Assembly: GCF_900089755.1 (NCBI RefSeq)
Contig: NZ_FLOC01000008.1
Coordinates: forward strand, 62,001 to 126,000
DNA from: Marinomonas aquimarina
GTDB taxonomy: Bacteria > Pseudomonadota > Gammaproteobacteria > Pseudomonadales > Marinomonadaceae
Direction: 5' to 3'
Length of the DNA: 64,000 nt
The stretch's first letter is position 1, and each line of letters begins with the position of its first letter. The notes under the pieces were generated by a model that saw only the letters and a list, made by a program, of their open reading frames with translations, was not told the origin of the DNA and did not search any database. Below, one piece after another: positions 1 through 7,596 of the stretch. The position numbers were made by a program, and so were the translations under genes.

Positions 1-1182
1 GCGGCAAACAGGCCCTTTTATAAAGGCCATGATGGTGTTTTGCGCGTGATCTAACAAAAAGCGATAACGGCTGTTACCCGGAATTTGCGCAAACGATTCA
101 AACGGGTTACTGGCGACTGCAGGCTGATAACTGCCCGCTTGCGTGACGGAGTAGTCCGCTTGATAGAACCAGTCATGCCAACGCGCATAACGAGCATCGT
201 CCAACTGCATCGGGATAAAGGTCTTCTGCACTCGGCTTTCAGGGTCTAACCATAGGCGGTAATAAACACGATCCACTCCAGGGTGATCGTAGGGACGACG
301 TGTGCTGATGCGCTCTATTGGTTCACCTGGCGGGGTGCTCGAACGCACCAGTTTATAGGTGTAGCGGGCCTCGTCATCAAAATATAAGCTGTATAAATAA
401 ATATGCTCATAAATGTAACGATTGACCAACTGTGCTTTCAGCGAATCCCCATTTAAGCGCTGCTCCCACTGGCTTACTTGGCTTTGCACACTGTCTGGCA
501 CATTCGATGTCGCCTGCATGCGCGCACCTTTGACCAGCCACTTGGTCAGCACGGCGTACTCGTGATCGGTTAACTGAGGTAATCCATAGGGCATGCCCCA
601 CGTGGGGTGAGTGGTTTCAAAGGTATTGTACTCTTCGATAGCGGGACATTGTTGATCACGATTAAGAGAAAAGTCATACTGATCCGCTGGTAGCACATCA
701 CTGTCAAACTCCCCTTGCTGACGGCGCAAGGCAATTGCCCGATACAACACACTGCCCTGAAGGTTGGCGGCTGGGCTTTGTTCACGCTCGTTCAAAATCG
801 GATAGAAGCCTTTTTCACGCCACGCTTGGGTGGTGCGCGCATCTTCGTAAAGACGCGTCGGCTCAAGCGCTAACAGGCGATCACCTTGATACACTCTATC
901 TTTACTGCCACCACGCTCAATGCCGCCAACGGCGGTTAATTTGATCTGGCAAGGAGCATCATAACAGGCATGACAATTGATACAGCGACTTTCTAAAATG
1001 GGGCGCACTTGTTCCTGATAAAAGTTATCGGACACTGGCGCACTGTACTCAGTGGCAACCAGCTGGCGATTTTGGCTATTGGCGGGACCAAAGATGTCGT
1101 CCAAGTTATGGCTCGCAAATACCGCACAACCGGAGACCACCACCAACACCAACGCCAACATCCATCTAGAAAGCTTTTTCAT
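1..1182 (-). CDS. cti: Fatty acid cis/trans isomerase (Cti), 3' end cut off by the window
   Basis: Partial gene; the ATG is at 1182 and the reading frame is open to base 1. Cti is a periplasmic c-type haem protein that converts cis-unsaturated phospholipid acyl chains to trans, stiffening the membrane under solvent, heat or osmotic stress. The visible protein starts with a lipoprotein-like signal (MKKLSRWMLALVLVVVSGC, lipobox VSGC), followed near residue 67 by CINCH, a CXXCH haem-binding motif typical of the family, then NPF and DHAQN stretches. Homology is recognised from the overall pattern (RPILESRCINCHACYDAPCQ, WGMPYGLP). About 390 of the family's roughly 750-780 residues are inside the window. 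It stands alone, separated from the upstream operon by a strong terminator. The family identification is confident; the lipoprotein anchoring is inference. Confidence 0.88.
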   Translation of the reverse strand, partial: MKKLSRWMLALVLVVVSGCAVFASHNLDDIFGPANSQNRQLVATEYSAPVSDNFYQEQVRPILESRCINCHACYDAPCQIKLTAVGGIERGGSKDRVYQGDRLLALEPTRLYEDARTTQAWREKGFYPILNEREQSPAANLQGSVLYRAIALRRQQGEFDSDVLPADQYDFSLNRDQQCPAIEEYNTFETTHPTWGMPYGLPQLTDHEYAVLTKWLVKGARMQATSNVPDSVQSQVSQWEQRLNGDSLKAQLVNRYIYEHIYLYSLYFDDEARYTYKLVRSSTPPGEPIERISTRRPYDHPGVDRVYYRLWLDPESRVQKTFIPMQLDDARYARWHDWFYQADYSVTQAGSYQPAVASNPFESFAQIPGNSRYRFLLDHAQNTIMAFIKGPVCR

Positions 1183-1253
1183 CAATTCATCCTAAATTAA
1201 GTGACTGTATTCATACGTTGAAAGTGTAACCTCTGGTTCTAAAAAGCAGGCAT

Positions 1254-1289
1254 AAAAAAGGGGAAAAGCATGCTTTTCCCCTTTTGTTT
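1254..1289 (-). terminator. Rho-independent terminator of the ylqF-yacL operon
   Basis: A perfect 15-bp self-complementary hairpin occupies 1256-1285 (AAAAGGGGAAAAGCA and its complement). Read on the minus strand it directly follows the stop of the gene ending at 1308 and precedes cti. T-rich sequence flanks it on both sides, so it could act in both directions. Confidence 0.8.
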
Positions 1290-1307
1290 TACATTTTCAT
1301 GACGCTG

Positions 1308-1901
1308 TTAGCTTTGTGCTTCGTCTTCGTCGTCGAATTCCACTAACTCGTAGGCATCTTCACCCATGTCTTCATTCGCCAATAACAAGGCGTCTTCATA
1401 GGAACTGCCAAACTCAATGCGTGTGATGTCGTATAGATCGTATTCGTAGGTTTCATCAAACCAACGCGCATCGGAGCCAATTTCTTCTAGCTCAAAGGTC
1501 GTTGCATCGACACGCAAAACACGGCCGATCTCACAACCGTCAGCATCCACCTCTTCACGGTGAATGGTGACCAAGCCAAACTCTTCACTGATGTCCATTA
1601 GCAGAACCGCAAGATCTTCTAGCTCAACTTCTGGGTCTTCAATGTCTTCACCACGTAGCTCTAGAACACGTTTTTGGAAGTCATTAAACGGCGCTGGGTG
1701 CATAAAGTCGCTAATGTCTTCTAGAAATAGAATCTGATAACCATTTAAGTGAACACCATCGTCCACCAACTGCATCAGCACCATTTCTTCGTTTGCCGCG
1801 ATGATAAATCCATCTGTCCAGTTATCTGGTCCGTCGATTTCTTCGCGAAAGATACGTACGACATTCTTACGCGTTCGGGCTTTTTCCAATTCGATGAGCA
1901 T
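1308..1901 (-). CDS. Conserved acidic protein with two Sm-like halves, function unknown
   Basis: A 197-residue cytoplasmic protein, strongly acidic, ending in a run of Asp/Glu. It has no signal peptide or membrane segment. The sequence falls into two similar halves: residues about 1-75 (DGFIIAANEEMVLMQLVDDG, then LNGYQILFLEDISDF) and about 95-180 (GLVTIHREEVDADGCEIGRV, then YDLYDITRIEFGSSYEDALL). I recall this architecture from uncharacterised proteins across proteobacteria; an Sm-like beta-barrel for each half is my inference. The ATG at 1901 has a good Shine-Dalgarno (TAGGAG). It is the last gene of a probable operon ylqF-yacL-this gene, 66 bp after yacL, and is followed by a strong terminator. 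The operon hints at a role around ribosome or RNA function, but nothing in the sequence proves that. Confidence 0.7.
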   Translation of the reverse strand: MLIELEKARTRKNVVRIFREEIDGPDNWTDGFIIAANEEMVLMQLVDDGVHLNGYQILFLEDISDFMHPAPFNDFQKRVLELRGEDIEDPEVELEDLAVLLMDISEEFGLVTIHREEVDADGCEIGRVLRVDATTFELEEIGSDARWFDETYEYDLYDITRIEFGSSYEDALLLANEDMGEDAYELVEFDDEDEAQS

Positions 1902-1967
1902 AATGGCTCCTAAAGGACATCATTAAAAACAGGTGTTAGTGTAAACCTTGACTACAACAGGAACAAC

Positions 1968-2348
1968 TTATTGCTGAAAATCATGCCAATTTTCAATCAG
2001 ATCAATGAGATCATCTAAGCCACACTCGGCTTCCACACCATCGTTTGAGGCCTGAAAGAAGGCGCTTTGGGTATCAAACATGGCTTTGATTTCATCTTCC
2101 GCTTGGCTCATGTCAATGCGACGTTTCACCGCCACACCTTCCGAGCTGATCACGACTTGAAAGATCCCGTGTTTGAACTCGGTGACTTCCTGCTCTTTTT
2201 CCGCCAAAGACGCCGCCTGCCAAACACGCTGTACGGTTTCTTTGTCTGTTAAATACTCACTGACCCATTCAGCGAGCGCAGCAAACTCTACGTCAGCGAA
2301 TACGCGGTAGGCGCCTTCTTCTTGGTCAAATGCAATTTCATAATCCAT
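1968..2348 (-). CDS. yacL: YacL family protein (UPF0231)
   Basis: A 126-residue acidic cytoplasmic protein. The N-terminus MDYEI, the central VISSEGVAVKRR strand and the C-terminal CGLDDLIDLIENWHDFQQ match the pattern of E. coli YacL (MDYEF..., CGVEDFLQVVAAYRNFVQQ), and the length (about 120) agrees. The molecular function is not known for the family. It begins 11 bp after the ylqF stop codon with a GAGGT Shine-Dalgarno, so it is almost certainly co-transcribed and perhaps translationally linked with the ribosome-assembly GTPase. Confidence 0.8.
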   Translation of the reverse strand: MDYEIAFDQEEGAYRVFADVEFAALAEWVSEYLTDKETVQRVWQAASLAEKEQEVTEFKHGIFQVVISSEGVAVKRRIDMSQAEDEIKAMFDTQSAFFQASNDGVEAECGLDDLIDLIENWHDFQQ

Positions 2349-2359
2349 AGAGCACTACC

Positions 2360-3346
2360 TCACTCTTTTTCATCACTAATGGGAGCTTTATCTTGATCTT
2401 GGCGGTATTCCACGTTTTGCTGTTGCTGACGTTGCGGCACCGCAGCCGCTAGACGTGCTTGTCGCGCGGCTTCTTTTTCTGCTTTTACTTGCTCAACTTT
2501 GACCCACTCGTCGGCCACCATTTCAGGTGTTTCCATAACGTACGGGCCAATGGCGCCACTGCGGACATCGGATAAAAACACCTCAGCCGCCTTGTGCATA
2601 TCAATCTTGCCGCCGGCACGCAATGCGCCTCGCTTCGAGCCAATGATCTTGAGCGTTTCCACGGCGTCCACCGGCGCTTCTTTCAATTTGTAACGGGTGA
2701 TCAAGGCATCGCTGTAATCGGCAATAAAGAACTTCAACCCCACGACCGCCACATCTTCATAATCAATGGCCGTATCACGCACAGCACCAGTCACGGCAAG
2801 ACGATAGCTGGCATCTGGGTTTTCAATTTTGGGCCACAGAATCCCTGGTGTGTCGAGTATTTGGAAACCGTCGTTCACACGCAGTTTTTGCTGGGCTTTG
2901 GTCACCGCTGGCTCGTTACCCACTTTGGCCACACGTTTCCCAAGCAAAGCATTCATTAGGCTAGATTTACCGACGTTTGGTATCCCGGCAATCATGGCAC
3001 GGATCGGCTTCTCTGCTGAGCCACGGTGTGGCACCAACTTTTGTACCCAGCTAGACAGTTTGGCCAAATCGGCTTTGTCTTGGGTACTGAATGGGTAAGC
3101 GGTAATTTGGTCCGCATCGCGCCAATGCTCTAACCAACGATTGACACGGCCTTTGTCGGCCAAATCTTTTTTATTAAGCAAACGCAAGACCGGCACATCG
3201 CCACGTAGAGTGGTTAACATTGGGTTTTGACTGGAGTCTGGAATACGGGCATCCAAAACCTCAATGACGAGGTCTACTTGAGTCATGACATTCTCGATTT
3301 CGCGTCGAGCTTTATTCATGTGCCCAGGGAACCATTGAACGCTCAC
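2360..3346 (-). CDS. ylqF: Ribosome biogenesis GTPase YlqF/RbgA
   Basis: A circularly permuted GTPase of 328 residues. The motif order is the diagnostic permuted one: G4 NKKD at residues 58-61 lies before G1 GIPNVGKS at 121-128, then the G2 threonine near 149 and G3 DTPG at 165-168. WFPGHM near the N-terminus is the family signature. Members bind the late 50S precursor and promote large-subunit maturation. The C-terminal 60 residues are charged and Gln-rich (RQQQQN) and would be the RNA-contacting tail. The start codon is GTG at 3346 with an AGAGGTG ribosome-binding site. First gene of a three-gene operon with yacL and the Sm-like-repeat gene. Family call is firm; the exact assembly step in this organism is inferred. 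Confidence 0.93.
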   Translation of the reverse strand: MSVQWFPGHMNKARREIENVMTQVDLVIEVLDARIPDSSQNPMLTTLRGDVPVLRLLNKKDLADKGRVNRWLEHWRDADQITAYPFSTQDKADLAKLSSWVQKLVPHRGSAEKPIRAMIAGIPNVGKSSLMNALLGKRVAKVGNEPAVTKAQQKLRVNDGFQILDTPGILWPKIENPDASYRLAVTGAVRDTAIDYEDVAVVGLKFFIADYSDALITRYKLKEAPVDAVETLKIIGSKRGALRAGGKIDMHKAAEVFLSDVRSGAIGPYVMETPEMVADEWVKVEQVKAEKEAARQARLAAAVPQRQQQQNVEYRQDQDKAPISDEKE

Positions 3347-3548
3347 GTTTTCACCTCTTTGTTACGATTCAAAATTTGGCGCGCAGTCTACCATAAAGTT
3401 TAGATCACAATGCTAAAAACTCCGTGACGATGACAAAAACGTACTTTCAATCAGCCGCTTAACACTAAAACCGACCTTATTTCCTGCTCAGTTCTTAAAA
3501 CTGACCTGAGTCAACGCAGTAAAATCCAACCCACCCTATACTGCAAAA

Positions 3549-3656
3549 CATCCAGAAACTGCAGTGTATTCGACACTTAGGTTCTCTCTGGGTGTTCTCT
3601 CGATCGGGCTATCGCCCTTTGGGCCGCAGTGTGCCATCACTGCGGCTTTTCTTTTT
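3549..3656 (+). ncRNA. Candidate small RNA ending in an orphan terminator
   Basis: A textbook plus-strand terminator (9-bp stem GCCGCAGTG at 3623-3631 pairing with 3638-3646, then TTTTCTTTTTT) has no plus-strand gene upstream of it: the nearest gene on either side is on the minus strand. A TATACT -10-like hexamer at 3537-3542 would start a transcript near 3549, giving about 105 nt. No convincing -35 is visible, and I do not recognise an Rfam family. The terminator is what I see; the RNA is inference. Confidence 0.4.
3623..3656 (+). terminator. Strong Rho-independent terminator with no upstream plus-strand gene
   Basis: GC-rich 9-bp stem with a 6-nt loop followed by ten pyrimidines dominated by T. 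Orientation is plus; it cannot serve ylqF (transcribed away from it). It lies just before the end of the acpH remnant on the opposite strand. Confidence 0.8.
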
Positions 3657-3664
3657 TATTTCAA

Positions 3665-4248
3665 TCAGTTAAAACCTTCCCGAAGTTTTCTTTGCGCCTC
3701 TTCCAAGACCTCTGGATAAAGCACCAGAAACGGTTCTTTTGCTTGCTGCAACAATAAGGGCAACTCATCAATGAAGGGCTCTAAATGATGTCCTAACGGC
3801 CAACGTCTTTGAATCGAACGTATCGCTCGTTCACGCCCCAATCAGTCCCCAAATCAGCCAACCAGTTGTTTTGCTCTAACGAACCTATCATGCCTTGCAA
3901 GCGCTCAGGACATAGTGGCTTGTCGCGCGACAATTGCTGCACCACCTGGTGCGCAAAGTGGTCAAATGGCTGCTGATCAAATTGCGACCACAAGCGCACT
4001 AACCAGTAATCCATCAATATATCTTGCACGATGCCCGCAAAACGTCGACGTCCAGTTCTTGGCAACGTTTTGAAACGCTGTGATTGTGGGTGGGCATCAA
4101 CAAAGGTGTCGATCGCTTGGTGCAAACGCCAGCCCTGCCAGAGTGCCCTTTGTTTGGGGTCCGGTTGCCACGGAAAATCCCCTAACAGATTCCCGGCATA
4201 GGAGGTGTGCGTTAATTTGGCGATATGAAGATGGGCAATATAATTCAC
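3665..4248 (-). pseudogene. acpH: Acyl-carrier-protein phosphodiesterase AcpH, interrupted by a one-base frameshift
   Basis: AcpH hydrolyses the phosphopantetheine arm from holo-ACP. The first frame (GTG at 4248) encodes MNYIAHLHIAKLTHTSYAGNLLGDFPW and then LHQAIDTFVDAH, VQDILMDYWL and WSQF, as in E. coli AcpH. This frame stops at 3793 after 151 residues. The missing C-terminus continues in another frame: SIQRRWPLGHHLEPFIDELP through FYPEV-like VLYPEVLEEAQRKLREGFN, ending with TGA at 3665-3667. The frames join at a CCCC run (plus strand 3836-3839, GGGG in the gene); one extra G would restore a 194-residue protein, against 193 in E. coli. Either a sequencing or assembly error at the homopolymer or a genuine recent inactivation. 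Divergent from dbpA. Confidence 0.82.
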
Positions 4249-4374
4249 AAGGGACTCGCTGCACTCATTCGAGTAGCTCTTACAGATATTTATCGGTTTC
4301 CTTTCATCCTATAAATAGTGGCGCCCATTAAAATTTGCTAGACTGCGACAAATTTTTCTTAACTGGACATTCTC

Positions 4375-5760
4375 TTGAACGCATCAACTCCTTTGCAGCT
4401 TGCTGACACCCTTCCGCCTAAAATGACGCAACTTCTTGCGGACATGGGCATCACTGCTTTTACCCCGATTCAACAACAGGCCTTGCCGGATGTTTTAGCG
4501 GGCAAAGACCTCATTGCACAAGCGCAAACGGGCAGTGGTAAAACCCTAGCCTTTGCCATTGGTTTGGTGATGCAACTGAACCCACGTTATTTTGGCTGCC
4601 AAAGTTTGGTGTTGTGCCCGACTCGAGAACTGGCCGACCAAGTCGCGAAAGAAATTCGCAAAGTAGCGCGCTACTTAGAAAACATTAAGGTACTGACCCT
4701 GTGTGGCGGTATGCCATTCGGCCCACAGATTGCTTCATTGGAGCATGGCGCTCATGTCGTAGTAGGGACGCCTGGACGCATTATGGAGCACTTGCGCAAA
4801 GGCAATCTGGATATTAGCGGCATCAATACCCTGGTACTGGACGAAGCCGACCGTATGCTCGACATGGGCTTTATCGACAGTATTCGCGATATCGTTGCCC
4901 TGACGCCTAAACAGCGTCAAACCCTGCTGTTTTCAGCGACCTTCGGTGACAACATTGCCAGTATCAGCGAAGAGTTTCAGCGTCAGCCGCGCTTTGTCAA
5001 AATCGAAGTGGAAGAAGCCACTCGTCCGAACATTGATCAATACTTCGTGCGCGCCAACAACAGTGAAAAACCGCAACGTCTGCTAGACACCTTGTCGCAT
5101 TTTGAGCCCAACCAAGTCATTGTGTTCTGTAACACCAAAGCCGAGTGTGACGAAGTCGCGGAATGGCTAACCGATCACAATGTCAGCGCTTTGGCGATTC
5201 ACGGTGACTTTGAGCAGAAACAGCGTGACCAAGTATTGGTGCGTTTCTCCAATAAGAGCTGTTCCGTGTTAGTGGCCACCGATGTCGCGGCCCGTGGTAT
5301 CGATGTCAAAGAAATCGATTTGGTCGTCAACTACGACACAACGCGCGATATCGATGTGCACACGCACCGTATCGGTCGTACCGCCCGTGCTGGCGCAGAA
5401 GGCATCGCGGTGAGTTTTATTACCGATCGCGAAGACTACAAACTGGCCGACATCGCCGAGCGTTTTGCCATAGAACCAGAGTTCCTGTCATTAGGCACTT
5501 GCCCAGGTAATTTCACACTGCAGCCGGAAGTCGTGACCATCGCCTTTGACGCGGGTAAGAAAAACAAGCTGCGTGCAGGCGATATTCTTGGCGCCCTGAC
5601 GGCGGGTCTTGGCCTTGAGAAAAGTGCGGTCGGTAAAATCGATATCTTCGACTTCCAAGCCTATGTGGCCATTGAGCAGCGCCACGCGCGCCAAGTGGTG
5701 AAAGCACTCGCCACCAAGAAAATCAAGGGCCGTACCATCCGCTCTCGCGTCCTGCGTTAA
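4375..5760 (+). CDS. dbpA: ATP-dependent RNA helicase DbpA
   Basis: A 461-residue DEAD-box helicase. Helicase domain 1 has the Q motif (FTPIQQQ near 29-35), Walker A AQTGSGKT at 50-57, DEAD at 156-159 and SAT at 187-189. Domain 2 has the VATDVAARGID and HRIGRTARAG motifs. The C-terminal 75 residues (KNKLRAGDILGAL ... GKIDIFDFQAYVAI) form the DbpA RNA-binding domain that recognises 23S rRNA hairpin 92, so the protein is a 50S assembly helicase. Length matches E. coli DbpA (457). The chosen start is a TTG at 4375; no in-frame ATG lies close to the beginning of the conserved region, and the Shine-Dalgarno is weak. A vanZ-like gene follows after 2 bp. Confidence 0.93.
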   Translation: MNASTPLQLADTLPPKMTQLLADMGITAFTPIQQQALPDVLAGKDLIAQAQTGSGKTLAFAIGLVMQLNPRYFGCQSLVLCPTRELADQVAKEIRKVARYLENIKVLTLCGGMPFGPQIASLEHGAHVVVGTPGRIMEHLRKGNLDISGINTLVLDEADRMLDMGFIDSIRDIVALTPKQRQTLLFSATFGDNIASISEEFQRQPRFVKIEVEEATRPNIDQYFVRANNSEKPQRLLDTLSHFEPNQVIVFCNTKAECDEVAEWLTDHNVSALAIHGDFEQKQRDQVLVRFSNKSCSVLVATDVAARGIDVKEIDLVVNYDTTRDIDVHTHRIGRTARAGAEGIAVSFITDREDYKLADIAERFAIEPEFLSLGTCPGNFTLQPEVVTIAFDAGKKNKLRAGDILGALTAGLGLEKSAVGKIDIFDFQAYVAIEQRHARQVVKALATKKIKGRTIRSRVLR

Positions 5761-5762
5761 TC

Positions 5763-6134
5763 ATGTTTGGGCGTCGTTGGCTGTTCAGCCCAAACACACA
5801 GCTCTTAGGCTTTATCCTAGGGGCATTGGCTGTTTCGTTAGCGACGCTGATGCCAGCGTCCTCTCTGGGCACGCCTCCTGGCTCCGATAAATTACACCAC
5901 GTGCTGGGCTTTGCCTTCTGGGCGATGTTGTGTGCCTTCGGCCCAACACGTCGTTATCTGTGGTTGGCCTTCCTCATTACCCTGTGCGGCGGCTTAATTG
6001 AGCTGATCCAACCCTATGTCCATCGTCGCGGCGAATGGGGCGACTTTTGGGCCGACTGTGCTGGGGTCGGAGTCGCCACCTTCCTGCACGCTTGTATCCG
6101 CTATTGCAAACGGCGTGGTATGGATACTGCATAA
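5763..6134 (+). CDS. VanZ-like family membrane protein
   Basis: A 123-residue integral membrane protein with about four hydrophobic segments (about 13-31, 47-63, 66-83, 96-112). The conserved pattern SDKLHHVLGFAFWAMLC, then the GLIELIQPYVHRRGEWGDFWADCAGV stretch, is characteristic of the VanZ-like family, where D-K-xx-H-xxxF and the E-x-x-Q/Q-x-R-x-x-x-x-D motif are conserved. The family's role is not settled; the name comes from a teicoplanin-resistance gene and does not imply resistance here. The ATG lies 2 bp after the dbpA stop, so it is co-transcribed with dbpA. Confidence 0.75.
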   Translation: MFGRRWLFSPNTQLLGFILGALAVSLATLMPASSLGTPPGSDKLHHVLGFAFWAMLCAFGPTRRYLWLAFLITLCGGLIELIQPYVHRRGEWGDFWADCAGVGVATFLHACIRYCKRRGMDTA

Positions 6135-6200
6135 CCTCTGTGTACGCTAAGACTGGCGTTTTGGCACTGCCTACCCAAGGTAACCAGAGGGAGATAACCG

Positions 6201-7481
6201 ATGACCAGCTCGACGACCGCTCACACGCAGTTATTGCATTCTTTATTCGAAGCCGCTCTAGACGTGGTGCACCCCCATCGCTGTGTGCCCAGGCACATGC
6301 CCTGCCCCGCCGCTGGCCGCACCATCGTCATCGGCGCTGGCAAAGCCTCAGCCGCCATGGCGCAAGCCTTTGAGCAGAACTTTAGAGGTGAGGTATCAGG
6401 GCTGGTGGTGACCCGTTATGGTTACGCTGTGCCATGCGAGAAAATAGACATTATCGAAGCCGCTCACCCAGTCCCCGATGAAAACGGCCTACGCGCCGCC
6501 AAAGCCATCCTGCAGCGGGTCACAGGCCTAACCGAACAAGATCAAGTGGTGGTACTGATCTCAGGTGGTGGCTCAGCCTTAATGCCTTTACCTTACGATG
6601 AAATCAGCTTACTGGAAAAGCAGGTCATCCACAGTGCTTTGCTCAAAAGTGGTGCAAACATCATCGAGATGAATACCGTGCGCCGCCACTTATCACAACT
6701 TAAGGGAGGCGGCCTCGCAGCGGCCTGCTATCCTGCCAAAGTCACCACTTTGATCATGTCAGATGTTCCGGGCAATGCGCTATCAGCGATTGCCTCAGGT
6801 CCAACTGTCGGAGACACCACCACCTGCCAAGATGCCTTAGAGATCATCGACCGATACGCCATTGAAATCTCCAATGTGGTGCGCGAGAAACTCGAAAAAG
6901 GGGCTTATGAAACCCTGTTCCCTGAGGATCACCGCCTCGCTCATTGCACTAACAAACTGATTGCGACACCACAAATGGCGCTCGAAGCCGCCGCCAAACG
7001 GGCCCAAGAACTGGGCATAAAAAGCCTTATTCTGGGTGACAGTATCGAGGGTGAAGCCAAAGAAGCCGGCAAAGTCATGGCCGGTATCGCTCGCCAAGTG
7101 CGTCACTTTGAACAGCCGATTAAACCGCCCTGTTTGTTACTGTCAGGAGGCGAAACCACGGTGACGGTCAAAGGCCAAGGTGTCGGTGGTCCGAATGTAG
7201 AATTTTTATTGTCCCTCGCCATTGAGCTGCAAGGGGCACACGGTATTTCCGCCATCGCTTGCGATACGGATGGCGTGGATGGCACAGCCGAGATTGCAGG
7301 CGCTATGATCACCGAATATTCATTAGCTGATGCCGTTCATAAAGGGATGAACGCTTTGCAATACCTTGGCGATAACGATGCCCATACCTTTTTTGAGAAA
7401 ATCGGCCAATCCGTCATCACTGGACCAACGCTGACTAATGTAAACGACTTCCGCGCCATCTTTATCGATGTCGCGGCTTAG
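6201..7481 (+). CDS. Glycerate 2-kinase (MOFRL/TtuD family)
   Basis: A 426-residue cytoplasmic enzyme. The N-terminal glycerate kinase domain carries IGAGKASAAMAQAFE, the VLISGGGSALMPLP loop and NTVRRHLSQLKGGGLA; the C-terminal MOFRL domain (about 310-420) carries LLSGGETTVTVKGQGVGGPN and ACDTDGVDGT. Members phosphorylate glycerate at O2, feeding 2-phosphoglycerate into glycolysis; older annotations call them hydroxypyruvate reductase (ttuD), and the two cannot be separated by sequence alone. The ATG has a strong GAGGGAG ribosome-binding site. It lies upstream of guanine deaminase in the same direction. Glycerate is a possible end product of glyoxylate produced in purine breakdown, so the pair may act in one catabolic route; that link is inference. 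Confidence 0.85.
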   Translation: MTSSTTAHTQLLHSLFEAALDVVHPHRCVPRHMPCPAAGRTIVIGAGKASAAMAQAFEQNFRGEVSGLVVTRYGYAVPCEKIDIIEAAHPVPDENGLRAAKAILQRVTGLTEQDQVVVLISGGGSALMPLPYDEISLLEKQVIHSALLKSGANIIEMNTVRRHLSQLKGGGLAAACYPAKVTTLIMSDVPGNALSAIASGPTVGDTTTCQDALEIIDRYAIEISNVVREKLEKGAYETLFPEDHRLAHCTNKLIATPQMALEAAAKRAQELGIKSLILGDSIEGEAKEAGKVMAGIARQVRHFEQPIKPPCLLLSGGETTVTVKGQGVGGPNVEFLLSLAIELQGAHGISAIACDTDGVDGTAEIAGAMITEYSLADAVHKGMNALQYLGDNDAHTFFEKIGQSVITGPTLTNVNDFRAIFIDVAA

Positions 7482-7495
7482 CATTTCGCCCGCGT

Positions 7496-7522
7496 ATGAG
7501 CTAACGTTAGACGTTGGCTCAT
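7496..7522 (+). terminator. Stem-loop between the glycerate kinase and guanine deaminase genes
   Basis: A 12-bp stem with one G-T wobble (ATGAGCTAACGT pairing with ACGTTGGCTCAT) and a 3-nt loop, 15 bp after the kinase stop codon. No T-run follows, so it is either a weak terminator or a transcript-stabilising hairpin. Confidence 0.45.
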
Positions 7523-7596
7523 TGACTAATAATAAACAATCGGTCAAAGTCCTGAACCACAAAAGCATAACCCCATTTAGCGAATATTGAGAACAC

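Larger units (their letters stand above)
3347..3664. other. Intergenic region between ylqF and acpH
   Basis: About 320 bp without a protein gene. It holds an A/T-rich promoter area for ylqF (TTTAGATCACAA at about 3399-3411) and, in the plus direction, a TATACT element at 3537 followed by structured sequence and a strong terminator. These are listed as a separate small-RNA candidate. Confidence 0.5.
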
